A stretch of DNA of 64,000 nt from Steroidobacter agaridevorans (GTDB lineage Bacteria; Pseudomonadota; Gammaproteobacteria; Steroidobacterales; Steroidobacteraceae). Below are positions 53,860-63,995 of this stretch, one piece after another. Location: contig NZ_BLJO01000008.1 of the NCBI RefSeq assembly GCF_009932555.1, positions 120,644 through 184,643 on the forward strand. Direction: 5' to 3'. The position numbers and the translations under genes are program-made. Numbering within the stretch: the stretch's first letter is position 1; the number at the start of each line of letters is the position of its first letter. Below the pieces are notes generated by a model. It worked only from the letters and a program-made list of their open reading frames with translations, was not told the DNA's origin and did not search any database.

Positions 53860-55047
53860 ATGAGCAGCAGCAGCTTCCTTTTCACCTCCGAATCGGTTTC
53901 GGAAGGCCATCCGGACAAGGTTTCGGATCAGATTTCCGACGCCGTGCTGGATGCCATCCTGGCGCAAGACAAGTACTCGCGCGTCGCCGCCGAGACTCTG
54001 TGCACCACGGGTCTGGTGGTGCTGGCGGGTGAGATCACGACGGGCGCCGTCGTCGATTTCCAGGCAGTCGCGCGCGACACCATCCAGCGCATCGGCTACG
54101 ACAACACCGATTACGGCATCGACTACAAAGGCTGCTCGGTGCTGGTGGCCTACGGCAAACAGTCGCAGGACATCGCGCAGGGCGTGGATGAAGGCCGCGG
54201 CATCGACCTGGATCAGGGCGCCGGCGACCAGGGCCTGATGTTCGGTTACGCCTGCGATGAAACGGCCGGCCTGATGCCGCTGCCGATCTATCTCTCGCAC
54301 CGTCTGGTCGAGCGTCAGGCGCAGCTGCGCAAGAACGGCAAGCTGCCCTGGCTGCGTCCGGATGCGAAGTCGCAGGTCACGGTGCGTTATATCGATGGCA
54401 AGCCCAGGGAAATCGATACCGTCGTGCTGTCCACGCAGCACCACCCCGACATCGAGCACAAGCAGCTGACCGAGGCGGTGATCGAAGAGATCGTGAAGCC
54501 GGTGCTGCCGAAAGAAATGATCGGCAAGAAAGTGAACTATCTGATCAATCCCACCGGCCGCTTCGTGGTCGGCGGTCCGCAGGGCGACTGCGGCCTGACC
54601 GGTCGCAAGATCATCGTCGACACGTACGGCGGCGCGGCTCCCCACGGCGGTGGCGCGTTCTCCGGCAAGGACCCGTCGAAGGTGGACCGCTCGGCTGCTT
54701 ACGCCGCGCGCTACGTGGCCAAGAACATCGTCGCTTCGGGCCTGGCCACCAAGGCTCAGGTGCAGGTGTCGTACGCCATCGGCGTCGCCAGGCCGACCAG
54801 CATCATGGTCACCACATTCGGCACCGGCAAAGTGTCCGATGAGCGCCTGGAAGAGCTGGTCGCGAAACATTTCGACCTGCGTCCCAAAGGCATCATCCAG
54901 ATGCTCGACCTGCTGCGTCCGATCTATCAGAAGACCGCCGCCTACGGCCATTTCGGCCGCAGCGAGCCGGAATTCACCTGGGAAAAGACCGACAAGGCCG
55001 AGTTGCTGGCGGCGGAAGCGGGCGCAAAGCGCGCCGCGAACGCCTGA
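53860..55047 (+). CDS. metK: S-adenosylmethionine synthetase
   Basis: A 395-residue enzyme that joins methionine and ATP to make S-adenosylmethionine. The MetK signatures are all present: [20 protein letters not shown] near the start, [14 protein letters not shown], the ATP-binding [19 protein letters not shown] and [11 protein letters not shown]. Length is normal. It is 45 bases downstream of the adenosine kinase gene and followed by two hairpins and the SAH riboswitch before ahcY. It supplies SAM for all methylations and closes the cycle with AhcY. Confidence 0.97.
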   Translation: MSSSSFLFTSESVSEGHPDKVSDQISDAVLDAILAQDKYSRVAAETLCTTGLVVLAGEITTGAVVDFQAVARDTIQRIGYDNTDYGIDYKGCSVLVAYGKQSQDIAQGVDEGRGIDLDQGAGDQGLMFGYACDETAGLMPLPIYLSHRLVERQAQLRKNGKLPWLRPDAKSQVTVRYIDGKPREIDTVVLSTQHHPDIEHKQLTEAVIEEIVKPVLPKEMIGKKVNYLINPTGRFVVGGPQGDCGLTGRKIIVDTYGGAAPHGGGAFSGKDPSKVDRSAAYAARYVAKNIVASGLATKAQVQVSYAIGVARPTSIMVTTFGTGKVSDERLEELVAKHFDLRPKGIIQMLDLLRPIYQKTAAYGHFGRSEPEFTWEKTDKAELLAAEAGAKRAANA

Positions 55048-55062
55048 TACAGATTCGGGGGT

Positions 55063-55130
55063 GTGGGGGCGAAGCCCCCACGACCAACAAATATCCGTCC
55101 CCTCCCTTCGGGAGGGGCAAGGGGTGGGTT
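55063..55130. repeat. Two hairpins after metK, second a dispersed repeat
   Basis: GTGGGGGC-GAA-GCCCCCAC (55063-55081) and CCCCTCCC-TTC-GGGAGGGG (55099-55117) are perfect hairpins. The second, with its right flank CAAGGGGTGGGTT, is the inverted counterpart of the repeat around the terminator at 15343-15381. Neither has a T-run, but both may act as mRNA 3' ends for metK in the forward direction. Confidence 0.65.
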
Positions 55131-55167
55131 CTTCGAGCTCGCCCTGATAAGCTACGTTTTCCGCGAT

Positions 55168-55247
55168 CCGAGGGGCGCTGCAGCAGTTCCGGAGTTCTTC
55201 CGAGACCTGCCAGGCTCGGCTCGCAAGCCTTTTAGGCAACGGCGCCC
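55168..55247 (+). promoter_or_regulatory. S-adenosylhomocysteine (SAH) riboswitch
   Basis: Conserved SAH-riboswitch blocks occur in order: CCGAGGGGCGCTGC (55168-55181), CCAGGCTCGG (55210-55219) and GCAACGGCGCCC (55236-55247). P1 can form from GGGCGC (55173-55178) and GCGCCC (55242-55247); CCGAG (55168-55172) is complementary to CTCGG (55215-55219), the known pseudoknot. It lies 23 bases before ahcY. SAH riboswitches switch on SAH-degrading genes when SAH accumulates, which fits this position. Confidence 0.95.
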
Positions 55248-55270
55248 TCCAACCATTGACGGAGATTCAT

Positions 55271-56689
<1,419 letters not shown>

Positions 56690-56695
56690 TAAAAC

Positions 56696-57562
56696 ATGGC
56701 GAAGCCGCCAAGCATGGTTCTGACCACGGCCTGCCCCGACACCACCGGTGTCGTGGCAGCCGTGGCCAGTTTCCTCGCTGGGAACAATTGCCTCATCACC
56801 GAGGCCCAGCATTACGACGATCCGATTTCGGACACGTCTTTCATGCGCACCGTGTTTCATGACAATGGCCACGGTGCGCCGGGGCTGCGCGAGCTGGACG
56901 CGTTGTTCTCGAATTCGGTCGCGCAGCGCTTCGGCATGCGCTGGAAATTTCACGAAGCCCAGCGCAAGTGCCGCACTGTGCTGGCGGTGTCCAAGCACGG
57001 TCACTGTCTCAACAGCATGCTGCATCGGTGGAGCACCGGCACACTGCCCATTGAAGTCGTCGCGGTCGTCTCCAATCATCAGGAGATGCGCAGCCTGAGC
57101 GAATGGCATGGCGTGCCGTATCACTATCTGCCGGTGATCGACGGACGCAAGCCCGAGCAGGAAGAGCGCATCATCGAGCTGTTCGAAAAGGTCGACGGCG
57201 AGCTGCTGGTGCTGGCGCGCTACATGCAGATCCTGAGCCCGCGAGCCTGCGAATATTTCGCCGGCCGGGCGATCAACATCCATCATTCGTTCCTGCCCGG
57301 TTTCAAGGGCGCGAAGGCTTATCACCAGGCGCACGCGCGCGGCGTGAAGCTCATCGGAGCCACGGCGCATTACGTGACGACGAATCTGGACGAAGGCCCG
57401 ATCGTCGAGCAGGAAACGGCGCGTGTGGATCACACCATGACGCCGGAAGAGCTGGTCAGCATCGGCTCGGAATTGGAGAGCGTGGTATTGAATCGCGCCG
57501 TGAAGTGGCATGCCGAGCGCCGCGTGTTCACCAACGGCAGCAAGACGGTGGTACTGAAGTGA
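56696..57562 (+). CDS. purU: Formyltetrahydrofolate deformylase
   Basis: A 288-residue enzyme that hydrolyses 10-formyl-THF to formate and THF. An N-terminal ACT regulatory domain (residues about 8-90; LTTACPDTTGVVAAVASFLA) precedes the formyltransferase domain (INIHHSFLPGFKGAKAYHQA, LDEGPIVEQE with the catalytic Asp). PurU balances the one-carbon pools and is tuned by methionine and glycine in E. coli. Its place directly after ahcY suggests control by SAH. The next gene, folD, begins at a GTG overlapping its stop. Confidence 0.95.
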   Translation: MAKPPSMVLTTACPDTTGVVAAVASFLAGNNCLITEAQHYDDPISDTSFMRTVFHDNGHGAPGLRELDALFSNSVAQRFGMRWKFHEAQRKCRTVLAVSKHGHCLNSMLHRWSTGTLPIEVVAVVSNHQEMRSLSEWHGVPYHYLPVIDGRKPEQEERIIELFEKVDGELLVLARYMQILSPRACEYFAGRAINIHHSFLPGFKGAKAYHQAHARGVKLIGATAHYVTTNLDEGPIVEQETARVDHTMTPEELVSIGSELESVVLNRAVKWHAERRVFTNGSKTVVLK

Positions 57563-58443
57563 CTGCGAAGATCATCGACGGCAAGGCGATCGCGAAGAAG
57601 CTGCGGGCGGAATATCACGCGCGCGTCGATGTGTTGCGCTCACGTTATAACGTAACGCCGGCGCTGGTCGTCATTCTGGTCGGCGACAACCCGGCATCGC
57701 AGTCCTATGTTCGCGGCAAGATCGCCGGCTGCAAGGAGGTTGGCATCCGCTCCGAGCTGGTCGAGCTGCCTGCCAGCACGACCGAAGAGCAGTTGCTGGA
57801 GCACATCGAACGACTCAACAACGACGCGACCGTGCACGGCATCCTCGTGCAGCTGCCGCTGCCGGCCCACATCAGGGTGTCGAGCGTGTTGGAAAGGATT
57901 TCCGTCGAGAAGGACGTCGACGGCTTTCATCTGTACAACATGGGCGGCCTGGTCACCGGCAACACCGTGTTCTCGCCGTGCACGCCATACGGTGTGCAGA
58001 AGATCCTCGAGCACGAAAACATTCGCGTCGAAGGCCAGAACGTGGTCGTGGTCGGCGCCAGCAACATCGTCGGCAAGCCCACGGCGCTGATGTTGATGCA
58101 GCAGGACGCGACGGTCGTCATCTGTCACAAGAAGACGCGCGACCTCGGGCATTTCACGTTGCTTGCGGACATTCTGGTGGTCGCTGCGGGCGTGCCGAAC
58201 CTGATCGTGCCGCAGATCGTGAAGACCGGCGCGGTCGTGATCGACGTGGGTTTCAATCGATTGCCCGATGGCCGCATCGTCGGCGACGTCGATTTCGAAG
58301 GCGTGAAAGAGAAGGCGTCGTACATCACGCCGGTGCCGGGCGGCGTCGGGCAGATGACGGTCACCATGCTCCTGCACAACACGATTCTTTCCGCCGAGCG
58401 CGCCGCGACCGCGACAACTTCGCCGTTCCGTCGCCGCGCCTGA
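57559..58443 (+). CDS. folD: Methylenetetrahydrofolate dehydrogenase/cyclohydrolase (second copy)
   Basis: A 294-residue FolD, starting at GTG 57559 that overlaps the purU stop (GTGA). The catalytic Lys is in ASQSYVRGKIAGCKEVGI. Other signatures: [45 protein letters not shown] and [16 protein letters not shown]. It differs clearly from the first copy at 49093, for example a different linker after DGFH, so they are not a recent duplication. In this unit FolD produces 10-formyl-THF and PurU removes the formyl group, together letting methylene-THF be drained to formate. Confidence 0.95.
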   Translation: MTAKIIDGKAIAKKLRAEYHARVDVLRSRYNVTPALVVILVGDNPASQSYVRGKIAGCKEVGIRSELVELPASTTEEQLLEHIERLNNDATVHGILVQLPLPAHIRVSSVLERISVEKDVDGFHLYNMGGLVTGNTVFSPCTPYGVQKILEHENIRVEGQNVVVVGASNIVGKPTALMLMQQDATVVICHKKTRDLGHFTLLADILVVAAGVPNLIVPQIVKTGAVVIDVGFNRLPDGRIVGDVDFEGVKEKASYITPVPGGVGQMTVTMLLHNTILSAERAATATTSPFRRRA

Positions 58444-58444
58444 G

Positions 58445-59359
58445 TCAGGCGATCTGAGCGACGCGGCGAAATAGCAGCGCCGCGAGTTGCGAGCCCATGC
58501 CGCTCGCGATGTATACCATCCGTTGATTGTCAGTGAGCTTGCGCAGCCAGTCGAACGCGCCGCCGTCGATCAATGGAATTGCGTTGCCATCCGGTGTGCC
58601 CGCGTCGAGCATGAATCTCAGGCCGTCGTAATACTTGTGCTCGAGCGGCGCCAGGGTCGCCGGCATTTCAGGGATCGCCTCGGCAATACGCGTCGCCAGG
58701 TGCAAACGCTCGGGCGTGCAGAGCAGGCGCAGTGTGCGGTCAGGAAAGCGATAGCCGTGCTGCTCCAGGCGATCGAGCGCCGCGATGTGTGTGCGGATAT
58801 GGTCGATCAGCGCTTCGGTGGTGAAGCCGTGATCCTTGCGCTCGTGCGCGGCCGACGCCAGACAAAACATTCGAAAGTGCGCCGCGAATCCTGGGCGCTT
58901 CGGTATCGCTTGCGCGCGCACGCAACGATGGCTGGTCGTGAGTTTGATCGTCGCACCCGGCGCCTCTCGTAGCCGTTTGGCGCATTCCAGCGCGAGCACA
59001 TTGGTCGGATCGGAAACAACCTCGGTGCCGCGCGCGGTGGAAACAATTCGGTTCTGGCTGGTGAGCGCGACGCTCGAGCACGAGGCAAGCGGCGCGAGCG
59101 GCGACAGTTCGAGCGCTTCGAAATCGGCGGCGGCTGCGAGCAGATGCGAGTCCAGTTCGTTCAAGATGCGCTGATTCACCGCGCAGGGCTGCACGAACCG
59201 ATCGCTCTCCCACTGCTGACGAACCATCGCAGGCGTGCGCTGCGCGGCTCGCTGCTCCAAGACGGATAGCAACAATGACCACAGCTCGGTCGCAGCCAGG
59301 CCCTGCGTCAACGCCTGACGTAACGTCTCATCGAGGGTGACATGGTCCACGCGGCTCAT
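58445..59359 (-). CDS. Conserved hypothetical protein
   Basis: A 304-residue soluble protein, converging on folD with a one-base gap. ATG 59359 (SRVDHVTLDETLRQAL) is preferred to GTG 59377. It contains a central strand LSPLAPLASCSSVALTSQNR, then RIVSTARGTEVVSDPTNVLA and LTTSHRCVRAQAIP, which look conserved, and a C-terminal block GLRFMLDAGTPDGNAIPLID GGAFDWL. The tone is that of a ligand-binding protein distantly like the catalytic fold of histidyl-tRNA synthetase or HisZ, but this is only an impression. Function unknown. Confidence 0.75.
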   Translation of the reverse strand: MSRVDHVTLDETLRQALTQGLAATELWSLLLSVLEQRAAQRTPAMVRQQWESDRFVQPCAVNQRILNELDSHLLAAAADFEALELSPLAPLASCSSVALTSQNRIVSTARGTEVVSDPTNVLALECAKRLREAPGATIKLTTSHRCVRAQAIPKRPGFAAHFRMFCLASAAHERKDHGFTTEALIDHIRTHIAALDRLEQHGYRFPDRTLRLLCTPERLHLATRIAEAIPEMPATLAPLEHKYYDGLRFMLDAGTPDGNAIPLIDGGAFDWLRKLTDNQRMVYIASGMGSQLAALLFRRVAQIA

Positions 59360-59380
59360 GATCGGCCGAGAGTACACGAA

Positions 59381-60016
59381 CTACGGCACGGGCGGCGTCT
59401 TGCGCAGATGGTCGAAGAGGTCGCCTCTGGGTTCTTTCCTGCCGAACGGATAGCTGCAAAAAGTCATGGGAACGGCGGCGAACGGGTCGCCCGGCTGTGC
59501 GGCGAAATTCCTTGGGCGCAGCCAGCAGTGATCGCTCAGCCATAGGATGGGATTTCTCTGCTCGTCCACGTCAGTCTCGCCGAATTTATGACGAGGCGGC
59601 GGAGCGAACGGCGAAGCGGGAAGCTTCACGCCAGGCTCCGCGGGTCGTGGGCCGAGGGCCCGATAGTTGTCTCGTGCGGCGTCCGCCGCGGCCTCTGCGC
59701 CGGATTGTTTCCAATCGGGCGGGGCCATGGCCGATCCAGTTGGCGTCTCGGTCGGCAAATACATCGGGGCCAGACTCGGCGGAGACGGAGCGTCGACATT
59801 CACCGCTGAGATCTCGACGGCGGGATCGGGGGACAGGCGTGGCCGGATGTCGATTCGCTGTGGAATCAGCAGCAAAGTGCTACGCGTGGCGCCATCGATG
59901 GCGCGGATGCGCTCGTCCCAGGGGGCCAGCAATACCGCCAGATGCGCAGCCACGACCAGTGTGAAGATCGCCGGCCGAGCCGGGCGGTCATCCTGCAGAA
60001 AATCCCTCGCCGCCAC
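59381..60016 (-). CDS. Membrane-anchored proline-rich protein
   Basis: A 211-residue protein starting at a GTG. One hydrophobic segment (about 15-34, PAIFTLVVAAHLAVLLAPW) resembles a signal anchor. A proline-rich stretch follows (PSPPSLAPMYLPTETPTG). The C-terminal third has conserved-looking motifs SPFAPPPRHKFGETDVDEQR, LSDHCWLRP and EPRGDLFDHLRK. The start of the protein looks like the anchor of a TonB-type energy transducer, but no TonB C-terminal domain is present. No function is proposed. It is divergent from the TonB-domain-like gene at 60164. Confidence 0.65.
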   Translation of the reverse strand: MAARDFLQDDRPARPAIFTLVVAAHLAVLLAPWDERIRAIDGATRSTLLLIPQRIDIRPRLSPDPAVEISAVNVDAPSPPSLAPMYLPTETPTGSAMAPPDWKQSGAEAAADAARDNYRALGPRPAEPGVKLPASPFAPPPRHKFGETDVDEQRNPILWLSDHCWLRPRNFAAQPGDPFAAVPMTFCSYPFGRKEPRGDLFDHLRKTPPVP

Positions 60017-60163
60017 GCAGTCCCCAATAATCCATTGAATAGTGGCCGTTCTCCAGCCAATAGAGGCGCTCCCGGCGCGAAGGTTCAGTCAGAGTCTCGC
60101 CGCTGGCGCCGCCGCTACGCATCGCGGACAATCCGTGCACCGAAAGCTTCGAGATGTGGGGAT

Positions 60164-61252
60164 ATGCGATTCGCAGTGATTGCTTCGAAGATGGCCGTGC
60201 TGTCGGCAATCGGGCTGGTCGCGGCCCTGCCGCTCGGCTCGGCTTACGCGGCCTGCACGCGGCCGAATTTCAAGATCACCGTGCCGGACGGCGCAGCGGC
60301 GACCGAAGCGGAGATGAAAACGGCGGCCCAGACGCTGGTGAAGCTCGATCAGGAGATGGGCGAGTACCTGCGCTGTATCAAGGGCGACGCCAGCCAGGCG
60401 ACGGTGGGCAAGGACGAGGCCACGCGTCAGAAGCTGGTCCAGGAATATGTCGACTCGCACAACGCGACCACCGACGAGCTGGCGGGCCTGGCGGCTTGCT
60501 ACAACGCTCAGGTGGAGGCGTTTCAAAAAACCAAGGGCGGCGCCGGCGGCAAGACCGCGGATTGCAGCTCTCACATGGCCGCGGCGAAAAATCGAACCCC
60601 CGGGCCGGCTCCCGGCGGCACGCCCATGCCGAGCAACATCGTGAAAGAAGCCGATGGCTATTCGTTCGAGCTGCAGGGTGGTGCGTGGAGTTACACGCTG
60701 ATCCGCGACGACACGCCGCGTTACTGCGGAGACAGCGAGAAGCATTGCGTGAGGCGCACGGTGTTCGTCACCAATGGCTCCGAGCAGGAGCTGGAGTGCA
60801 AGGCCTACATCAAATACGAAGGCGCCGATGCGAAAGGCAATGCGCAGCCCGAAGCGCAGGCCGTGGTGCTGAGGAAATCGGTTCGTGCGGTCATCGCCAG
60901 CATGGCGCACCAGGGCGTCAATGCGGCGACCTTCGAAGCGTCCTGCAAGCCCCGTCCGCCGCTGCCGCCGCTCGACACGCAAGCGGGCTGCAAATATGAA
61001 GTGGTGAAGCCGGTGAATATTTCCGACTTCTATCCCCCGGAGGCGCGCGAGGCGGATGAGCAGGGCCCGGTGGTCGTGGAGTTCACCGTACCGGGCAAGG
61101 CTGCCAGCCCCACCGATATCAAGGTGATCGCGAGCAGCCTGTCGCCTCGTCTGGATCAAGGCGCGGTGCAGGCGGTGGGCGCGATGATCATGAGCAGCCA
61201 GTGCAAGAACCAGCGCTATCGGCTGCGCTTGAATTTCCAGCTCGAGGAATAA
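60164..61252 (+). CDS. Exported protein with TonB-like C-terminal domain
   Basis: A 362-residue protein with a cleavable signal peptide (SKMAVLSAIGLVAALPLGSA YA, mature from Ala-Cys near residue 27). Helical residues 40-140 contain several cysteines (YLRCIK, LAACYN, ADCSSH). The middle part has YSFELQGGAWSYTLIRDDTP with paired cysteines (RYCGDSEKHCVRR). The last 85 residues look like a TonB C-terminal domain (ISDFYPPEAREADEQGPVVV, TDIKVIASSLSPRLDQGAVQ). Unlike TonB it has no membrane anchor and no Pro-rich spanner, so it would be free in the periplasm and probably disulfide-bonded. Confidence 0.78.
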   Translation: MRFAVIASKMAVLSAIGLVAALPLGSAYAACTRPNFKITVPDGAAATEAEMKTAAQTLVKLDQEMGEYLRCIKGDASQATVGKDEATRQKLVQEYVDSHNATTDELAGLAACYNAQVEAFQKTKGGAGGKTADCSSHMAAAKNRTPGPAPGGTPMPSNIVKEADGYSFELQGGAWSYTLIRDDTPRYCGDSEKHCVRRTVFVTNGSEQELECKAYIKYEGADAKGNAQPEAQAVVLRKSVRAVIASMAHQGVNAATFEASCKPRPPLPPLDTQAGCKYEVVKPVNISDFYPPEAREADEQGPVVVEFTVPGKAASPTDIKVIASSLSPRLDQGAVQAVGAMIMSSQCKNQRYRLRLNFQLEE

Positions 61253-61255
61253 GGC

Positions 61256-62149
61256 TCAGCGCATTGCGAACAACCACGCGGCGGCAATCGCCGCGATGGT
61301 GAATGCACCGGCCGCGAGCTGCAGGGCAGGTGAATCGAAGCGGCGCTCGGGAATCTTCCCGAGCGCGACACCCAGCAGACAGCCGCTGAAGAATCCAGTC
61401 ACGTGCGCCGTGACGTCGGTGCGCTCGCCACCGGCGCCGAGAAAACCCAGCAGGATCACGCCGGCGATCAAGGGGCCGAGCCGCTTCGCCCAGCGCAGAT
61501 TGCTCTGCGTCTCCAGCGACCATGCGTATGCGCTCAATATGCCGAGCGCCGCGAACACTGCGGTCGATGCACCGAGCGAGCGTTGTTCTGTCGGCATCAC
61601 GATCGCGTCCAGTCCGTTGCCCATCATCGCGCCGATCAGAATGCCGGCCCACGCGACGCCGCCGCCCAATGCGCGTGACGCGAGAAAACCGAACACCGTG
61701 CCGAACGCGAGGTTGCTCAGCAAATGGCCAACATCGGCGTGCAGCGTGAGCGCGGTGATCACGCGCCACCACTCGTGCGTCGTCGGGATCGCGCCGTGCA
61801 GGACGCCTGCCTCGAGCCAATCGAATCCGAGCGCATCGATGCCCGCCGCATAGGCAACGGCCATCATCACCAGCACGTAGAGAATCGATCCGGTCCAGGC
61901 GCGGGGCTGCAGCTTGGGCGGTTTGGCGATGGGAACGGGGGCCCTGGCTTCCTGGGCCACTTCGGTGAGGTGGCGAATCGCCAGCGCGGCCGACTCTTCG
62001 GGCACCACGACCACGAATACGCCGCCTCGCACGACGGTCCAGGAATGAATGCCGACCGCCGACAGGATCAAAGTCTGCTGGTCGCAATCGGGCATCCGCA
62101 GCGAGCGAAAAACCTCGACCAGATTGGAAGGCGCGTCTTCGGGCGTCAT
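61256..62149 (-). CDS. Rhomboid-family intramembrane serine protease
   Basis: A 297-residue protein. A cytoplasmic N-terminal domain (1-95; SNLVEVFRSLRMPDCDQQTL, a degenerate ubiquitin-like or GlpE-like module) is followed by six to seven transmembrane helices. The rhomboid signatures are HADVGHLLSNLAFG, the catalytic Ser in GASTAVFAALG and the catalytic His in TAHVTGFFSGCLLG. It cleaves membrane proteins within the bilayer; substrates unknown. ATG 62149 gives a sensible N-terminus; the frame extends to 62341, but that runs through the hipBA promoter. It converges on the TonB-like gene with a three-base gap. Confidence 0.9.
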   Translation of the reverse strand: MTPEDAPSNLVEVFRSLRMPDCDQQTLILSAVGIHSWTVVRGGVFVVVVPEESAALAIRHLTEVAQEARAPVPIAKPPKLQPRAWTGSILYVLVMMAVAYAAGIDALGFDWLEAGVLHGAIPTTHEWWRVITALTLHADVGHLLSNLAFGTVFGFLASRALGGGVAWAGILIGAMMGNGLDAIVMPTEQRSLGASTAVFAALGILSAYAWSLETQSNLRWAKRLGPLIAGVILLGFLGAGGERTDVTAHVTGFFSGCLLGVALGKIPERRFDSPALQLAAGAFTIAAIAAAWLFAMR

Positions 62150-62236
62150 GTGTCGTCGGGTTTTTTCGGGCGGGTCCGCAGGCGTGGGGGCGGCCTGCCG
62201 GGATTCCAAGGCAAGCACGGTGGAAGAAGCCTGGAC

Positions 62237-62282
62237 TAACATAGAGTTGACCAAAATGGCCAGATTGATAAACTCTATGTTA
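62237..62282. promoter_or_regulatory. Twin operators and promoter of hipBA
   Basis: TAACATAGAGTT (62237-62248) and AACTCTATGTTA (62271-62282) are perfect 12-bp inverted copies, 22 bases apart. Each arm is itself an imperfect dyad AAC-N5-GTT, and their centres are 33 bp apart (about three helical turns), ideal for two dimers on one face of DNA. A -35 TTGACC (62247-62252) and a -10 TAAACT (62269-62274) with a 16-base spacer overlap the two arms. Transcription would start at about 62281, one base before the hipB ATG. This is a classic autorepression layout and implies a leaderless mRNA. Confidence 0.8.
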
Positions 62283-62665
62283 TGCCAAGCACCCCCCAAG
62301 CCCTGCAGTCGCTGCCGCCGGCCGCCACCCAGGCGCTGCACACCCTGGGCGAAAACCTGGCGATTGCCCGGGTCCGGCGCCGGGAATCCCAGCGCGCCTG
62401 GGCCAAGCGATTAGGCATTTCGGTGCCCACCTTGATCCGGATGGAGCGCGGCGATCCCGGAGTGAGCGTGGGCATCTACGCGACAGCCCTTTGGCTGATG
62501 GGGCGCGTGAATGCCTTGCCTGCCGTCGCGGCGCCAGCCGAGGACAAGGGCGCATTGGAGAGCGACGTGCGCGGTGCTCTGAAGCGCCGGGCCGTCCGGT
62601 CCGCCGCTTCGGTCGAAGCCCGCCTCGCTCGTGGCACACGGCCCAAGAAGCAGGAGCGCTCATGA
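62282..62665 (+). CDS. hipB: HipB-like antitoxin (XRE family)
   Basis: A 127-residue DNA-binding antitoxin. The helix-turn-helix is residues about 24-75 (LGENLAIARVRRRESQRAWA, KRLGISVPTLIRMERGDPGV). A basic tail follows (RRAVRSAASVEARLARGTRP). HipB neutralises the HipA kinase and represses its own operon by binding paired operators, here seen upstream. There is no Shine-Dalgarno sequence, consistent with a leaderless transcript. It overlaps hipA by four bases (ATGA). Confidence 0.9.
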   Translation: MPSTPQALQSLPPAATQALHTLGENLAIARVRRRESQRAWAKRLGISVPTLIRMERGDPGVSVGIYATALWLMGRVNALPAVAAPAEDKGALESDVRGALKRRAVRSAASVEARLARGTRPKKQERS

Positions 62666-63909
62666 GTCTCGCGCGCAAGCCGGCAGCTTACAAACCGACC
62701 GACCAGCTTTATCTGTGGCTGGTCACTCAGCCGGCACAGCCAGTGCTGATCGGCGAGCTGCATCTGGTGAGGACCACGCGCGGCGTGTCGTTGCGGTACG
62801 CGCCGGAATGGTTGGAGCGAGGCTTTCCGCTCAGCGAAGACCTGCCGTTGATCGGCGAGGAGTTGCTGCCCACCGAGCCCGGTATCGCGATCGGCGCGGT
62901 GGACGATGCCCGGCCGGATCGATGGGGCGAGCGCGTCATTCGCTTTCTCGACAAGCCGCCGCGCTTGTCGCTGCTCGAATATTTGTACTTTGCCGGCGAC
63001 GATCGTTTCGGCGCGCTCGGTGTCTCCACTTCGGCGGAGGCCTATCAGCCAAGGCAGCTCGGCCCGCTGCCGGCGCTGGGCGATACCGACACCATCCACG
63101 AGCTGATCCGCAAAGTGCAGGACAACGAGCCGGTGCCGGAATCGCAAAAACGTTTGATCTCTCCCGGCGTGACGCTCGGCGGGGCGCGGCCCAAAGCTTT
63201 GCTGGATATCGCCGGCGAGCAATGGGTGATCAAATTCTCGGATGGCGAGCCGGCGGACACGCCCTTGATCGAGCACGCGACCATGCTGCTCGCGCAGAAT
63301 GCAAACATTCGTGTCGCGCAGACGCGGGCTGTGCGGCTCACGCACGGGCATGCTGTCGCGATCAAGCGTTTCGACCGGGAGCGAGGCGCGAGGCTGCACT
63401 GTCTCTCCGCGAGCGTTGCGTTGCGAGCCGCGGCCGAGCGATTCGGCTATCCCGAGCTGGCGCAGCTGCTACGCCGGCGCGGTGTCGTCGAGCAAGATCA
63501 GAACGAGCGCGACATGCACGAGCTGTTTCGCCGCATGGTGTTCAACATCCTCATCGATAACACCGACGATCATGAGAAGAATCACGCCCTGATCGCGACC
63601 GACGCCCAGCAGTATCGATTGTCGCCGGCGTACGATGTGCTGCCTTCCGGGCAGGCGCTGGGCTTTCAGCAGATGCGGGTCGGCGAGGACGAGGCCGATT
63701 CGACGCTCGCCAACGCGCTGTCGATGGCGCCGCTGTTCTCGCTGAAGAAAGATGCGGCGATCCGCCAGGTGCGCGAAGTCGTCGCCGTCGTGAACGACTG
63801 GCAGAAACATTACGCGGAATGCGGGGTGACCCGCGGCGACATCGCTCTGTACGCGGAACAGATCGACCGGCCGTTCCTGTTGGAGCAGCGGCAGGAATTC
63901 ACTTCATGA
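62662..63909 (+). CDS. hipA: HipA-like serine/threonine kinase toxin
   Basis: A 415-residue kinase. The N-terminal domain (1-110; YLWLVTQPAQPVLIGELHLV) is followed by the HipA N and C kinase lobes: glycine-rich loop VTLGGARPKALL (near 172-183), ATP-binding Lys in QWVIKFSD, and the catalytic/metal motif NILIDNTDDHEKNHALI (near 294-310), with DVLPS after it. In E. coli HipA phosphorylates glutamyl-tRNA synthetase, halting translation and giving persister cells; the target here is unknown. Length is close to E. coli HipA (440). It follows hipB directly and a tiny overlapping frame comes after. Confidence 0.92.
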   Translation: MSLARKPAAYKPTDQLYLWLVTQPAQPVLIGELHLVRTTRGVSLRYAPEWLERGFPLSEDLPLIGEELLPTEPGIAIGAVDDARPDRWGERVIRFLDKPPRLSLLEYLYFAGDDRFGALGVSTSAEAYQPRQLGPLPALGDTDTIHELIRKVQDNEPVPESQKRLISPGVTLGGARPKALLDIAGEQWVIKFSDGEPADTPLIEHATMLLAQNANIRVAQTRAVRLTHGHAVAIKRFDRERGARLHCLSASVALRAAAERFGYPELAQLLRRRGVVEQDQNERDMHELFRRMVFNILIDNTDDHEKNHALIATDAQQYRLSPAYDVLPSGQALGFQQMRVGEDEADSTLANALSMAPLFSLKKDAAIRQVREVVAVVNDWQKHYAECGVTRGDIALYAEQIDRPFLLEQRQEFTS

Positions 63910-63995
63910 ACGACTTTTCATGGCGGCGGGCCCTCGACGGGGGGAACATGCCGACGCGTCATTCGTCCAAGCAGTACAGGCCCGATGACAGATAG
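63906..63995 (+). CDS. Tiny frame overlapping hipA stop
   Basis: A 29-residue frame (MNDFSWRRALDGGNMPTRHS at its start) begins at an ATGA overlap with the hipA stop, as hipA itself does with hipB. This is the only argument for translation. It is Arg-rich and has no recognisable motif. It may be a small coupled peptide or a chance frame; the window ends five bases later. Confidence 0.3.
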   Translation: MNDFSWRRALDGGNMPTRHSSKQYRPDDR

